Source of the DNA: Colius striatus
Lineage: Eukaryota > Chordata > Aves > Coliiformes > Coliidae
Assembly (NCBI RefSeq): GCF_028858725.1
Contig: NC_084759.1
Location: 91,074,889-91,138,888 of the forward strand
Reading direction: 5' to 3'
Length of the DNA: 64,000 bases
Below, piece by piece: positions 29,701-42,252 of this stretch; the first letter of the stretch is position 1; each line of letters starts with the position of its first letter. Under the pieces are notes generated by a model that was given only the letters and a program-made list of their open reading frames with translations, was not told the DNA's origin and did no database searches. Made by a program: the position numbers and the translations under genes.

Positions 29701-32700
29701 CATTGTGATTTAGTCTGAGAGGGGTAGGACTGATGAGACTACTGGTAACCAGTATTATAGCTGGAATTGTTAGACAGTGAAGTAATTTTTCAAAGAAATT
29801 CTATGACTTGTAATCAAGCCTTTCCTTTTTTTTTTTTTCATTTTCTTCTCTCAATTCAATTACAATAATTGTCTACACTGCATGTCCATGCACAAAGGCC
29901 TGCCAAACCAGATGGGGCTCAAGGCAGCTCTAGTTTAACTAATCCTGATTAGGAGTTTCATGGTAAACACCTTGGAAGTATTTAAGTTCTTTATACTAGA
30001 GGAATGTATGTCTGCTACATTATTAAAAAGGATGATGAAACAACGATGATGAAACTACAATGATGAAACAATGGTTGCTTTAACATAGAGTTAGATTACA
30101 GCCATAGTATCCCTTAAAATACAACCTACTTGTGTGCACAACCCATGGAGAACCTTGCATCAACTCTTAAATTAATCCAATGTATAGCTTCACAAAAAAT
30201 GTCCAGCATGTGAAGAAAAATTCCTTTTCCATTCATCATTTCTTCCTGTCATCATGACAGATAAGTCTAGAAACTGAGATAAAGTTGATAATTTTGGATC
30301 AACTAGATGTGACTTTACTCAATATGCAGTTTTCCCAGATAGTATGAAAAACATCACATAGTTAAACTCTCCTCTGGCCAATACAAAACTCATTTCACTC
30401 CAGGTGTACAAATAAAAAGGCAATTTCTGTAAAGTTATCTCACAGAGATAAGCATAAAAGCAAGCTTTTGCTAAAAAAAAAAAACCCCACAAAAGCCTAA
30501 GTTTGGTGTCTGAGAAAGCTCAAGTGTTTTCTGAGCAGTGACATGCTTTTAACAAGCTATCGCATCTTGCACCCGGAAGCAGTCACTGCACACAGGCTCT
30601 GCTGCTACGGGCAGAGGTCTCACTCACTGTCAGGATTCATAGAAGTCTGTAAATGCTAATATGAGAACTGCACATTAAAATAAACAACAACAAAAAAAAA
30701 ATAGAACTGGCTTATCCAATATTTTTAGAGTCTTCAATATGCAAACAAAGCAGGTTGAAATCTTGTATTTCATGTGCTGCACTGTAAATCTTGCTGTTGT
30801 AGTGACAAACGTAGTCTGAACCCCGAAAGGTGCACTCTCTTCAGTACCTCAGTGAGTGCAGTACCATTTTAACACATGCAGATCAAGCTTCTTTTCTTCA
30901 ACAAATAGCCTTGTGAGATGCAGTATCACACTTGTGCGAAGCAGGACCCTGAGGTTACATAAAGCACAGTAAGAAATGAGCTTACTTCTGCTGTTTAACT
31001 TTAGGGAAGGTACAAGGAAATGTTTCTTATCTGAACTGAAAGAGCACACTCCATCCTTGCCTTTAATCTCTGCTTTTCTGTGTTTTACGTGAGTAGAGGC
31101 TTCTGAGTTTGTTTTGTTGCCTTTGTCATACATTTGCTTGCTAGTGGAGTTCCTGCCCCAGTAGAAGGCAGCAGGCTGTGTCCACAGCAGTTAGGTAGGA
31201 TTTTTAACAATTTGCTTCAAAATCTGGCATGGAAGAGGTAAAAATGCATCCTTGTGGGTGGCACAAAATGATCAGACCAATTTTTCTTCATGAAAAGAAA
31301 ATTGACTCAATAATTGATTTGTTTTCCTGAAGAGCACCTTGGGACCTGCCAGTCTGAGCAAAGTGCAATGATCAAAAGGAAAAAGATTTAATAATTCCCC
31401 CATCTACTAATGTTTAGGCAAGGTAAATGCAGACACATAACTGGCAGCTGAACGAGGAGCCCAGCCTCACCTTGGGCACTCATGTTAGACCTCTGCTCTG
31501 AGGTTACCAGCCTGCATCTACGTGTGCCCATAGCCAGAGCTGACTACAGGCACATGGTGAAAATAAGCTTGAAAAATGCAGCCTTAGAAGATAAGGACAA
31601 AGCAACCACTTTAATCCTTTAGCAGAGGACGAAATAAATGGAAGACAACTGCCCCAAGTGAAACACTACCCTCTGCACTCATTTTTCAAGGACTGTTTCC
31701 TCCTGAGGCTGTGCAGGACAGGCTGGTAGGGCTCCAGCGTTTGTGTGACAGTCTGTGGCTTTCCCAAGAAAGGATTTTTTTAATTCTTGATGAATTAAAA
31801 TGTCTTCCAAGGGCAGTAGTGGGAATGAGGTCTTATTCTCTCATATGTGATCTAAAAATACACACATTCCCTCTGAAGCTTTCAGGTAAGAGAGGATGGG
31901 CATTGAGGGAGTAAAAAATGAGAAGGGAAAAGTAAAGAATAAGACTGTCTTAAAGCACCACAGCATAAAGGACTCATGGGGAAAATCACTTGTCCTTAAA
32001 AATAAAATGACTGGTAAATTATAATGCCTTTCTACAGATTTCTCTCCTTTTTTTGAAGTATATTTTGCATAGACAGCCAAATGGAAGGGAGTTTTGGATC
32101 CTATTTTTACAACTGATGTGACTGCCATGTACCATTTATTGGGGCACCCTCACCCCCAGTAGTTTCTTCTATCAGAAACAAATTTGAAATGTTTCTGATA
32201 ATATTAAGCCCACAGCAGATGGCAGCATACATCAAAATTTTGCCTACATCCTCTGTGTTAAAAAAATACAACCCCAAAACTATCAAAACAGTTCATGCCT
32301 CAACCCTCAGAACTAGGTTGTGTGAACACAGTTACGGTTCCCATTGCACTCTTGGCTGTTTGAGGAGAGGTTCTTGGAGGAAATGCAGCTTCCTCAGCAG
32401 ATGAGGGAACTCAGGCACCTGAGAGCATTGGCAGAGCATCCACACACCTACACAGGTCTCTAGTGTGTGCTGTCCTGGGCTCAGAAAACGCCAAGAAAGT
32501 GCTATATGTTGGTGCTGCTGGCTCTTCATAGTACAGGATGCCCTGGAAAACACAGTCTCAGACTTTCTCATGCTTTGATAGATTTAAAAGTGATATATAT
32601 GATATATTTAATACATTAAAGAATTGCAATAGAATAATAGTAAGTTGTCACTGCAAAACTTTTTTTGATCCAGAGAGATCTGTTTAGCAGTATGTTGTCC

Positions 32701-35020
32701 ACATCTCCAACTACCCAGCTGGACTATTTCCACCTGAGAGTGAAGCTAGGATTGGAAAACAGGAGTGAAAAATAACCTTTTCTCTACAAATTATCTTGTG
32801 TCACTCACCGACAGCAGAAAGAAAAATGTTTATTTAGGGATTTAGCAACCTTCCTTTTTACTAGCACAACTAGTGTCATGGTATCACGACTTGCAGACCT
32901 TAGGGCACAGATATAACTGTCACATACAAGTATGTCTGTACAGGACCCAGTGCTAGACACTTACAGCCATGTGCAGGTACCTATTAGGTAGCTTAATTTG
33001 AAGGAGTCCTTAAAACTGTTAGGAAAATGGAAGACAAATTCCTCTGGAAACAAATTACTTCATCACACTGTAGCTGTAGATAAAGCAAAGGGAAAGATGG
33101 TCACCCATTAAAGGTTTCCTTCACTTCCTCCTCTTGCTTCCTCCTGCAGTGGTAGCATGGTACGTTCATGTCAGTGTGAGGCTGCAGTCAGGCTCTGTCC
33201 CTGCCCCTCAGTGGCTCCACGTCCCCATGTCCACCCACACTCTGATAATCCCTGCTTTTTATAGTGCTTCCTCCGCAATACCCCTAGATCCTCTCCACCT
33301 CTCAAGACCTCTTTCTTGCCTCACAAGCCCTTTGCTTTCTCCACTTCTCTGTAGCCCTAAACACCTATCTTTTCTCCCTTGGCTGCCCCTCACGTCCCCT
33401 GCGCATGGCATTTGGCTGGGCAGGAGGCAGGACAATCCTTAACCAACCAGCCATCCCAGTGGCCGATCTGCTGGTGTCAAACCAAAGCCTGAAGCCTCTT
33501 CGCTTTTCCTTCAGTGGGAACAGTCATTCACATCTCTTTCTTCCTCCTAGTTGCAAATTAGCACAAGACTTGACAGAAGTTGCTATGGTTCTTTAAATAG
33601 TTTGTCTCTTGAATTTGTTCAAAGTGTCCAGCAGGCTCAGGAGCCATTAAAGGACCTGGAAGCCAGACAGGAGGAAGGCAGACATGTTGCCTACTTGCAA
33701 AAAACAGGCAAAAAACCCCACAAGTATCCCCAAGCCACGGGATAGCTTCAAGCCTTCATTCCCTCCCAAAGACAACAGCTTCTCCTCCTCCCCTGGGGCA
33801 GAGCGCCTTCCTATTCTGCTCCTGCAACCTCTGTGACAGCCCCTGTCTGTTCAGCATCCTTGTGCCTTTCCTGCAATTCCCACCCTGGCACCACACAGGG
33901 CAGAGCCAGGTGCCCTGCTCCAGCGATGTGGCTGTGCTGTCTGAGACCAAGCACTCTCCTTCCTAGGGCAACTGCAGCCCTGCTGTCTGTCTCATCCTTC
34001 AGCCTCCAGGTGTTTGTCTGTCTTGGGTGAAGAGAAGAAAAGAATGTAACCTCAAAAAAGCAGATAAGCTTGAAAATAAACATAAGCCAGTAAACCAGCA
34101 AACCAAAAATATGCCTTGGAAAGGTTAAAGAGCTTTGTGGTTGTGGTTCCTTTCCAGCATCCCTCCGGGACCTTGCTTCTTTTCACAGCCATCCTCAGTC
34201 CAGGAGCACTCCCAAAGGCTGTGTTTGGTGGAGATGGGACTATACAGAGAAAATCAAGCCCAAGTCAGTGGCAGCAGAGGCAGAGCACATTGCACTGCCT
34301 TGGGCAACTGCAAGACCCTCACAGTGGAGCCTGTGCTTCTGTCAGAGGGACTCAGACACATTGCATTCCCTGCCAGTAGCAAACTGGGAGCATCCCAGTT
34401 TATGTGTTGCCAAATGCAAGGTCATTATCACTGGCAGCCCTGTCTGCTGTGTAATACCAGACAAACTGCATGTATGCTACGCTGGGATGAGTATTTCCCA
34501 CCTTTCTGAATCTGACAGCCACAGAACAAAACTAGGGATCATCTTGCACCATGCAGACAAAATCGGTTTTTATTTGCAAGTAGAGGTGATTCTTTCTTTA
34601 TGCTAGTTTCCTTTTCCTGATCACCCACCTGCAAACATGAACACATGCTCATCTCTATAAAGATTTTTTTTCCTTTTTTTTTGGCAGCAGCTGTGCAATT
34701 CACCCTCTGGTCACTAACAGGCTGGAACTAAAGACTTGGAAATGCTGCTCCAGACGATGAATTAATTCCCCTTTGTGTTGTAGAAAGACAGAAAGAAAAG
34801 CTGACCATTGAACCTGATGGGACTTGTAGATCCTCATACCTGGCTGAGACATGGGTGAGATGGAGGGGATGGTGATGACTGCTACTCCCAGCAGCCTTCT
34901 GAGAGCTGCAGGCATCCCTTTGTGAGGCACCAGAAACCTCACTGTGAGACCCATCCTTACAGAGACCTGCATGTCATGGGTAATGTGTCACTTGCTAGAA
35001 TTGCATAAACATCTTCCTGG
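26790..35020. other. Intergenic stretch without recognised gene
   Basis: About 8 kb with almost no young repeats. A 14-bp unit occurs three times at 30031-30072. A frame at 27332-27637 ends in a cysteine-containing stretch (NWFCF) but lacks the trefoil spacing. The frame at 26439-26678 looks hydrophobic at its start but has no family match. I see no RNA gene. Confidence 0.5.
30031..30072 (+). repeat. 14-bp minisatellite, three units
   Basis: The unit GATGATGAAACAAC is repeated three times with two or three changes per copy. Confidence 0.85.
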
Positions 35021-35029
35021 TGGATATTC

Positions 35030-35442
35030 TTTCTGGAACATCTTTCTAATGAGGAAAGGTTGTGAGACCTGAAGCTGTTTAGCCTGAGAAAGGGAAGACT
35101 AATGAGGGACCTCATCAACATTTGCAAGTACCTAAAGGGTGGATGTCAAGAGGATGGGGTGACATTTTTATCTGTAGTGCCCAGTGGCAGGACAAACAGT
35201 AATATACATAAACTGGAACACAAAAAGATCCACTTAAACATAAGGAAAAACTTCTTTCCTGTGAGGGAGCCCTGGCACAGGCTGCCCAGGGAAGGTGTGG
35301 AGTCTCCTTCTCTGAAGGTTTTCAAAACGCGCCTGGATGTGTTCCTGTGTGACCTGATCTAGGTGGACCTGCTGACCAGGGCAGTTGGATTGGATGATCT
35401 CTAGAGGTCCCCTCCAACCTCAAACATTCTGTCATTCTGTGA
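35030..35442 (+). repeat. CR1 LINE 3' fragment, sense
   Basis: It contains CACTTAAACATAAGGAAAAA, AGCCCTGGCACAGGCTGCCC and TTGGATGATCTCTAGAGGTC, ending in the tail ATTCTGTCATTCTGTG. Confidence 0.93.
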
Positions 35443-36572
35443 AATCACACATGCTGAAGTGTGAAGACTGCAGTGGGGCAAGGAGAGGCTCAGGACCACC
35501 CCAGAGGAAGGCCAGCAACCACATGGGCCTGGGAGAGAGCTCCCAGCCCGTACTGCAGGCTTTCCCCATAAAGAGTTCCTGTAGCCCTGCAAGAGCTGCC
35601 TGTACCCGAGGACTGCCTCACCAAATGACTACCTGCACCTCGAGGGCTGCCTGCATCCAGATTACTCCTGCTTGTAACCCCTCCACCTATGCTGCATAGC
35701 AGGCAGCAGTGTTATCCCTTTTACTGCACGGATGTTACCAGCTCTGCAACATTGTCTGAGCCTTTTTCAGTCCTTATGGATATCATCTGCAACTGCAATA
35801 AAAGTAATATTTTAAAGGCTTTACTTTAGGCCCTGTTGAAGATCCTGGAAAGCAACGGAAACCACAGATCTAGGCTTGAACCTGACTTCTGGACTGTTTT
35901 GCTGATGATGTTTTTGCAGCATGAAGGAGAAAAGTGCACTCCACCTGACCCATAGTCTCAGTTTTTCCCAGTGCTACTGACAACCTATGTATGCTCTCCA
36001 GCAAGGCAGTGAGAGTTGGGAGTGGAGAGACTGCATAATTGTTCCTCTACCATTTACCAGGGAGTACATACTGTTAAAAGAAAGGAGCAGTAATAACAAA
36101 TCCCTTTGTTTGCATTTGTACTCATGTGTCTCCCTGGAAAAGAAACCCCAGAACTTGCAGCCCCTGTTCATTTTGTACCCAGACTGTACATTCTTTGAAG
36201 GTTCCTAATCACCTCCTTAATTTAAGAAGTAAATAAAAAATATCTTTCTACATACACATAAAAGCATTGCCTTGGTGATTCACCGTGTTGAAGATAACTT
36301 ATTTAGCAACTGGCAGAACACACAGAGTGATAAACAAGGGCCAGGCTAGTGCTGTGAGAGAGACCAGTTTGATGGTCAAACCCCTCTACCACACAGACCT
36401 GACACTGAACCATATACTTTTGCCAGCCTTTGGCTGGGATCAGCTGTTTGCCTGTTTATGGGACACCACTGTGCTAACAACATGTTAATTGAGAGTGAGT
36501 AAAAAAATAAAACAGACAAAGAACTCCTCCTCAGGCAAATGCAAATCACAGTATTTGGACAAACATAATCAA

Positions 36573-36579
36573 TATAAAT
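36573..36579 (+). promoter_or_regulatory. TATA box of the decayed trefoil gene
   Basis: TATAAAT, 77 bp upstream of the ATG at 36650. TFF2 downstream has a TATAAAA 59 bp before its ATG, a similar arrangement. Confidence 0.45.
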
Positions 36580-36649
36580 TAAAAGCCTTAAAAGCAACTT
36601 TTTCCTGTAGACACATATCCAGCCTAAAGTCCGCAGGTGGAGGTCATCC

Positions 36650-36716
36650 ATGCAGAAGACATTCCTCTGGCTCCTCACGGTCTTGTTGGCTGTGGGGCTC
36701 AGCAGCCTCTTAGGCA
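36650..36716 (+). CDS. Signal-peptide exon (intact) of the trefoil pseudogene or a new secreted peptide
   Basis: 22 codons plus one base. It has a charged residue at position 3, a Leu/Val core, small residues near the end and a good donor, GTGAGC at 36717. The TATA-ATG-signal-donor arrangement looks functional. It could splice to the acceptor at 37019 (open for 40 further residues) or to the decayed trefoil exon. Confidence 0.55.
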
Positions 36717-37984
36717 GTGAGCACGGGAATTTGTATTTCAGGATCCATCAGCTGCACTGAGTGTAAAATCAAGACATCTGAATTTATCCTGTGCTGCCAA
36801 ATAACATTTTTTTTCCTTTGGGAGCTAGCTTATTAAGGAAGCTACCTTATCAAGAAATGCTAAACACTGAATATTGTGCTCGTAGGTGTAATGCCATAAA
36901 ACATAATTGATTCAGTACAGGATCACGAAAGACATGATGGACACAGCAAATTAAGGCACTTTCAGTGTCATTCCTGTCAGAAGGGAGGGGAGAGATTGAA
37001 TGATTTCTGTTTCTTTTAGCTGTGGTAGCACAGTCACATGCAGATCTACTTTCCCAGCAACACAGCTTTTTAAGCAGCTCAAAACAATTTTTTTTTCTGA
37101 ATCTGATCAGGAATTACTGCAGCTTGACTTTTCTTTCTTGAGTTGATGAAAACCAGATTTAATTTGGGGTTCAATCCATTTAGCAGCTCAAAGGGAACAG
37201 CTCCATTCTATTAGCAGAGAATCAGAGAGTGAGGCTGTGTAGCTGCTTTCAAATAGTATATGGGAGCCTCTCTGTTGTGTATGTGACATCAGGAAAAATA
37301 AAGTAGCATTGAAAAGGTTACGTTACAAAAGTTCTAATCAATTTTCATTCTTCAAGTTAAGTGAACTCAAAAAATAAGCCAGTATTCAGAAGTAAAGGAG
37401 ATTTTCTACATATTTAGTTAATCTAGTGTTAATAATGTAAGAAAGATCTATTTAAATAAGTTTCTACGGCATTATCCTGTATAAACCTTGCTGTACAAAG
37501 CTTAGGAATATTCCTTATGCAGTTGCCCTCAGCTATCCTGGCAAAGGAGGAGTATAAGAGCCACAGTGTCAGTCAGAGAGTCTTCCACAGGGAAACAGAG
37601 TAGCACAGCACCATCCCCTCAAAGGCTCCTCGAGGCAACCTTGAGAGGCATGCCAGTCTGCACAGCAACATTAGCCATATGCATAGGTAGATGCTAGGGA
37701 AAACATTAAACTGTGAAGATTAGCATATTCTGCTTCTGATAGCAGGCCAAGACTGTAACCTACTTCACCAAGTAGCCTTTTACTTAGAGGATTGATCTGT
37801 GTTGGGCATGTTTATAGTGGGAAGGAATACACCCCTGAGTTGACAGCTGGTGTTGATATTTGTCTAGTCAGGTCAAATATCAAATGTAATCCTGGAGTGG
37901 CTGCATTGGTTAGCTAGGAAAAAGTGTTTATTCAAGTCTGTGCTTTTATGTAATTTTCTATATGCATATATCTAAATATCTAAA

Positions 37985-38294
37985 TAGTGGGTGTCAGGAG
38001 GTTGGGACATCCCTTTTTATATAGTATCTAGCAACAGGACAAGGGGTAATGGGATGAAGCTGGAACATAAAAAGTTCCACTTAAATATAAGAAAAAACTA
38101 TTTCACTGTGAGGGTGAGGGAGCCCTGGCACAGGCAGCCCAGAGAGGTTGTGGAGTCTTCCTCCCTGGAGGTCTTCAAGACCCATCTGGATATGTTCCTA
38201 TGTGACCTGATCTAGGTGAACCTGCTTCTGCAGGGGGGTTGGACTAGGTGATCTTTAAAGCTCCCTTCCAACCCTACCATTCTATGATTCTATA
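37985..38294 (+). repeat. CR1 LINE 3' fragment, sense
   Basis: It contains GGGTAATGGGATGAAGCTGG and TCTAGGTGAACCTGCTTCTG, ending ATTCTATGATTCTAT. It lies inside the intron of the decayed trefoil gene. Confidence 0.94.
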
Positions 38295-38779
38295 TATGTA
38301 TATGCATATGTTTGTGCGGCATAGAGATATATACACATTTTGTTTGCCTTATCCTTTGCTTTAGATAAACTGTAACTAATGTGATGTGCACCCAAGAGCA
38401 ATGGAAAGACATGGGTTTGTAGACATCACAGAGTCAGCACAATGGTTACAATGGATGTGTTGCTTTGACCCAGCTATCCCAGATGTACCCTACTGCTTCA
38501 GACCTGTCTGCACATGGTCAGTATCCACTAGAAGCACTGTCAGTTCTCTTCAGTTTTTAGTGACACTGTCCATGGCTTTCTTCCAGACCTGTGCTATGCT
38601 AAGGGCTCAGCATTGGCGCATCTGCAGTTTAACATCCATGCTGGACTGTGCAGAATGGATCCCAAGGTGAACTAAGCATCACTCTACCTGCAGCTCTGCT
38701 GCTCTCTGGTTGATAATACAGTGCCAAAGGTTGAAGGAAACCAGTATGTAGCATACAGATGTGGTTTCAGGGTAGACTT

Positions 38780-38852
38780 GGTAGATTTAGGTTTACAATT
38801 GGACTCAATGTTAAGAGTCTTTTCCAACCCAATGGTTCTGTGATCCTGTGAT
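38780..38852 (+). repeat. CR1 LINE 3' tail, sense, short
   Basis: TTTCCAACCCAATGGTTCTG followed by TGATCCTGTGAT marks a CR1 tail. Confidence 0.8.
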
Positions 38853-39529
38853 ACAGATACCTGCCAGTGTGAACAGCAGGAAGGGTAGGTATGACCCTGA
38901 CATAAATGAGTGGCCAAGGAGAGACTGATGCTGCAGTCCTGTGCCATGCAGCCTTCAGGTCCTGCCAAGGAGACAGCCCATGGTGTAGTGTAACCTGGGT
39001 ACCAGTGCTGTGGCATGGGAGGAGGCACTGCGGTATACTGGAGAGGCAAATGCCACAGTGTGATGATAAGCAGAGATCTCCTCCTCTGAATGAGTACAGC
39101 TGGAGAGAAAGAACAAGTGCTAGAAGGAACTCAGGGTTATCCATGTACTGACCTGAGCCAAAGGGAAACAATTTTATCTTGTGCCCGTTAAGTATATGAA
39201 CTGACAAGAAACAATGGTTTTCTTTCTGTTGCTGCAAGCTGCAGTGTTGCGGGTGTATTCAGCTGGTGAGGGAGGGAGGGAGGGGAAAGAGGCAACAGGA
39301 AGATGACCTTTTTGGGGCCCCCTGATACCTGAGTTATGGGAACAATTAAAACAAGCAGCACTGGATCACCTGTGCACAGGAGAAATGTCAGGGAAGAGAG
39401 GCTGAGAGCTGGATTGAGTCATTCATACCTCATTGTTGGGTGCCCTCTAGCAAGACCTCAGGTCTCTTGTGATAGCCACCAGCACCCAGGAGTGTTGCAG
39501 ATGCCAAGGGGCAGTGCAGCTGGCACTAA

Positions 39530-40190
39530 GAATCATAGAATCATAGAATGGTAGGGGCTGGAAAGGATCTTTAGAGATCATCTGGTCCAACCTTCCTGTA
39601 GAAGCAGGTCTGCCTAGATCAAGTCGAATAGGAATGCATCCAGGTGAGTCTTGAAGACCTCCAAGGAAGGAGACTCCACAACCCCTCCCTGGGCAGCCTG
39701 TGCCAGGGCTCCCTCACCCTCACAGTAAAATAGTTTTTTCTTATGTTTAAATGGAACTTTTTGTGTTCCAGCTTCATCCCATTACCCCTTGTCCTGTTGC
39801 TAGATACAACAGAAAAAAGAGATGCCCCAACCTCCTGACATCCACCATTTATATACTTGTAAATATTAATGAGTGCAGTCTCCTCTTCTCTAGACTAAAC
39901 AGCCCCAGTTCCAACAGCCTTTCCTCATATGAGAGATGTTCCAGTCCCCTGATCATCTTGGTGGCCCTGCGCTGGACTCTCTCCAGAAGTTCTCTGTCCC
40001 TTTTGAGCTGGGGAGCCCAGAACTAGACACAGGACTCCAGATGAGGCCTCACCAGGGCAGAGTAGAGGAGGAGCAGAACCCCCCTTGACCTGCTGGGCAC
40101 ACTTGATGCATCCCAGGATGCCATTGGCCTTCTTGGCCATGAGGGCACCTTGCTGGCTCATGTTTAGTTTATTGTCAACCAAGAAAAGCA
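39530..40190 (-). repeat. CR1 LINE 3' fragment, antisense
   Basis: It begins with reversed tail repeats AATCATAGAATCATAGAATG and carries the segment around TGGACTCTCTCCAGAAGTTC and CCATTGGCCTTCTTGGCC. Confidence 0.94.
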
Positions 40191-41161
40191 TAGAGACAAC
40201 CAAATTGAGCCCTGATGCAAAGCTCTTGGGGTCACTGGCATATACAAAGACAGAAGAAAGAACCACTAGGGTAATTTCCCCAGTGCAACCCACAAAGCAG
40301 GGTTTTTCTCAGGACACTCTCCCACCAGTGTCTGCATCCATGCAGCTGGAATAGGAGGCTCCTGTTGAAAGAGAAGCAAGTGGTTTCCCTCACAAAGATG
40401 AGCCAAAGTGCCTGAAGCTGGGTGACGAGGACCACGGAGAGCTGGGCTGGTGGCAACAGGGCCAAGGGTGCTCAGAGCAGGCAGGGCCCCTCATTGCCAG
40501 CACCTGCAAGCATCTAGCAGCCCTTCAGAGGAAACCACCACCACTGGCTCGCCTCATCCTCCCTCTGCACAGCCAGTCTGTAAGCCAGAAGAGGGAGTGC
40601 AAAGCCCACTCTCAAATCAAGGTGCAGTGCTTTGGATGGTCAGCACTTCCTAGATTCAAATGTGCTCAATTTATGAAGAATGAATAAAGGACTCTATCTC
40701 TGGCAATTAGCCTCTTGATATTTCCCATCCCAATATTGCTAAAGAAGGAAAATCAGGAGGAAAACATGGGGCTTGCAATTATCAGCCCTTTCCATGCAGC
40801 CCTAAGGACTGGCAAAGCAGGAGTGGCTCTCTGGAGTTGGAGCAGATCTCTCAAGCCAGGGACGACCCCAGGTCCAGTGCTTTGGGCAGGCAGGGAGAGA
40901 CAGGGGTAGTCCAGACATGGCTAGTGCCAGAGATTTTAAGCACATCTGCTTGTATAGAGGCCTATATGTCCAGGACAACTTCAATTTAGCCAACTGAGAA
41001 AGAAAGAAAACAAACAGCAAAGTGAAAAATATTTAAAGATTTCTTTCCTTCCCATCAGTCCTAGAGATAGATGACTCATATTCCTAGATCATAGAAGAAC
41101 ATAAGGATGACAGAACATATAAAGCCATTTGTCCTCATCTTGTCCTCATCCACCCATTTCA

Positions 41162-41443
41162 CTACAACCATAGCACAAGAATCGTTCTCTTCAATAACAT
41201 GTGTAAACTTTCTTTCTTACTTTTAAAAGGTAAAGTGAATGAGATCAGGTTGGTAGCAGAAAGATTACCCTCTACAGGACCTCCCAGCTGTAGTGGTGGC
41301 ATCACCCAGTTGAAGTCTCTTTTGGAAGCTATTTTTTTTGGAAGCATTTTAGCTGAGGGTATCTCATCAGGGTCATCACTTTTTACCATCTCCAGTTCTG
41401 CATTTCCTAAGGGACAACAATAGGGATCTTTTGTTTTGAACAT
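41162..41443 (-). other. Orphan open frame (94 codons), overlapped by an open frame on the plus strand
   Basis: The minus strand is open from an ATG (MFKTKDPYCCPLG) through DFNWVMPPLQLGGPVEGNLS, and the plus strand is open over 41199-41423. I recognise neither. It lies just before a probable LTR and could be an old insertion or a chance frame. Confidence 0.2.
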
Positions 41444-41607
41444 AGAAAATCTCTGAGACTAATATAATACCAAAAAACTTAAACCGATTCTCCCTAAAAG
41501 CAGCAATCATTTTTTTACATCACACTCTTACATTACATCTTACATCAATGGTCGGGTTTTGTTACAGCATGGGAAGAAAACCTCTGTTTGGAAATTGCTG
41601 ACCAATA

Positions 41608-42252
41608 TGTTGGGTCCCGTAACTGGGGGAACAATCTAATAAAAATTTGTTAAAGCTACACTTAGGAATAGCAAACAAAGCGTTTAATAAATAACAGTTA
41701 TTCTGGATAAATCGCAACACAAACACCAGGGACTGTACAGGTGACAACAAATAATTTGAATTAAAGTATTGGCAGAACCTTTTCTGACTACTGACGTAAT
41801 TTCACTGAGTAAAAGTGTTTTAAGGGGGCAGAGCCAGGGATTTACCTCTAGGCCCAGCTAGAGGAGAGACTGGAGAGAAAAAACCCAGCCCCTAAACCCG
41901 CAGGTGAGGGCACCTGGCTAGGCCTCCTGACTTCTGAGACTTAGTTATGACTCACACAGTTTCCCTCTTAGTTTCTCCCCTTGAAAATAACCCTCTTTAA
42001 TGCAAACAAATGTCCATTAGGTAAAAGTGGCTGATCCTATTGCCTAATGAGAAAGACATTTGGCAAGAAGGTATGGGCACCTGGCTTGTTGTTCAGAAAT
42101 GAGGCCCTTTCTTATATAGGGGCCTCATGTTCTCCACACTTCTAAATCTCTCCTTTGTTATCAAGGAGATGAATAAAGAGGTTTTTAACCTCTACAAACA
42201 AAGTCCAGTCAATGAGACTAAAACCCAGAAGCAGTCTTTGTAGAGCAGAGTA
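41608..42252 (+). mobile_element. Probable solo LTR of an endogenous retrovirus
   Basis: It begins TGTTGGGTCCCG and may end AGTAACA, giving TGTT/AACA ends. It has a TATA-like TTATATAGGGG at about 42111 and AATAAA at about 42172, spaced as in an LTR. I found no target-site duplication and the right edge is a guess. Confidence 0.4.

Larger units (their letters stand above)
36650..38520 (+). pseudogene. Decayed trefoil-factor gene in the TFF1 position
   Basis: Trefoil factors are small secreted peptides that protect mucosa, with a six-cysteine fold. Exon 1 (36650-36716) encodes a signal peptide, MQKTFLWLLTVLLAVGLSSL then LG, and ends in phase 1 before GTGAGC, as TFF2 exon 1 does. About 1.65 kb on, 38380-38505 decodes as CDVHPRAMERHGFVDIT followed by CCFDPAIPDVPYCFRP, which aligns with TFF1/TFF3 (CCFDxxxxGVPWCFxP). 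The second cysteine is His and the third is Trp. One codon is inserted before the double cysteine, and VPWCF is VPYCF. A TAA stop precedes the first cysteine (38377-38379), and the acceptor at 38363-38364 is out of phase with this frame. A CR1 copy sits about 70 bp upstream of the acceptor. The position next to TMPRSS3 is that of mammalian TFF1. It could still be transcribed. Confidence 0.7.
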
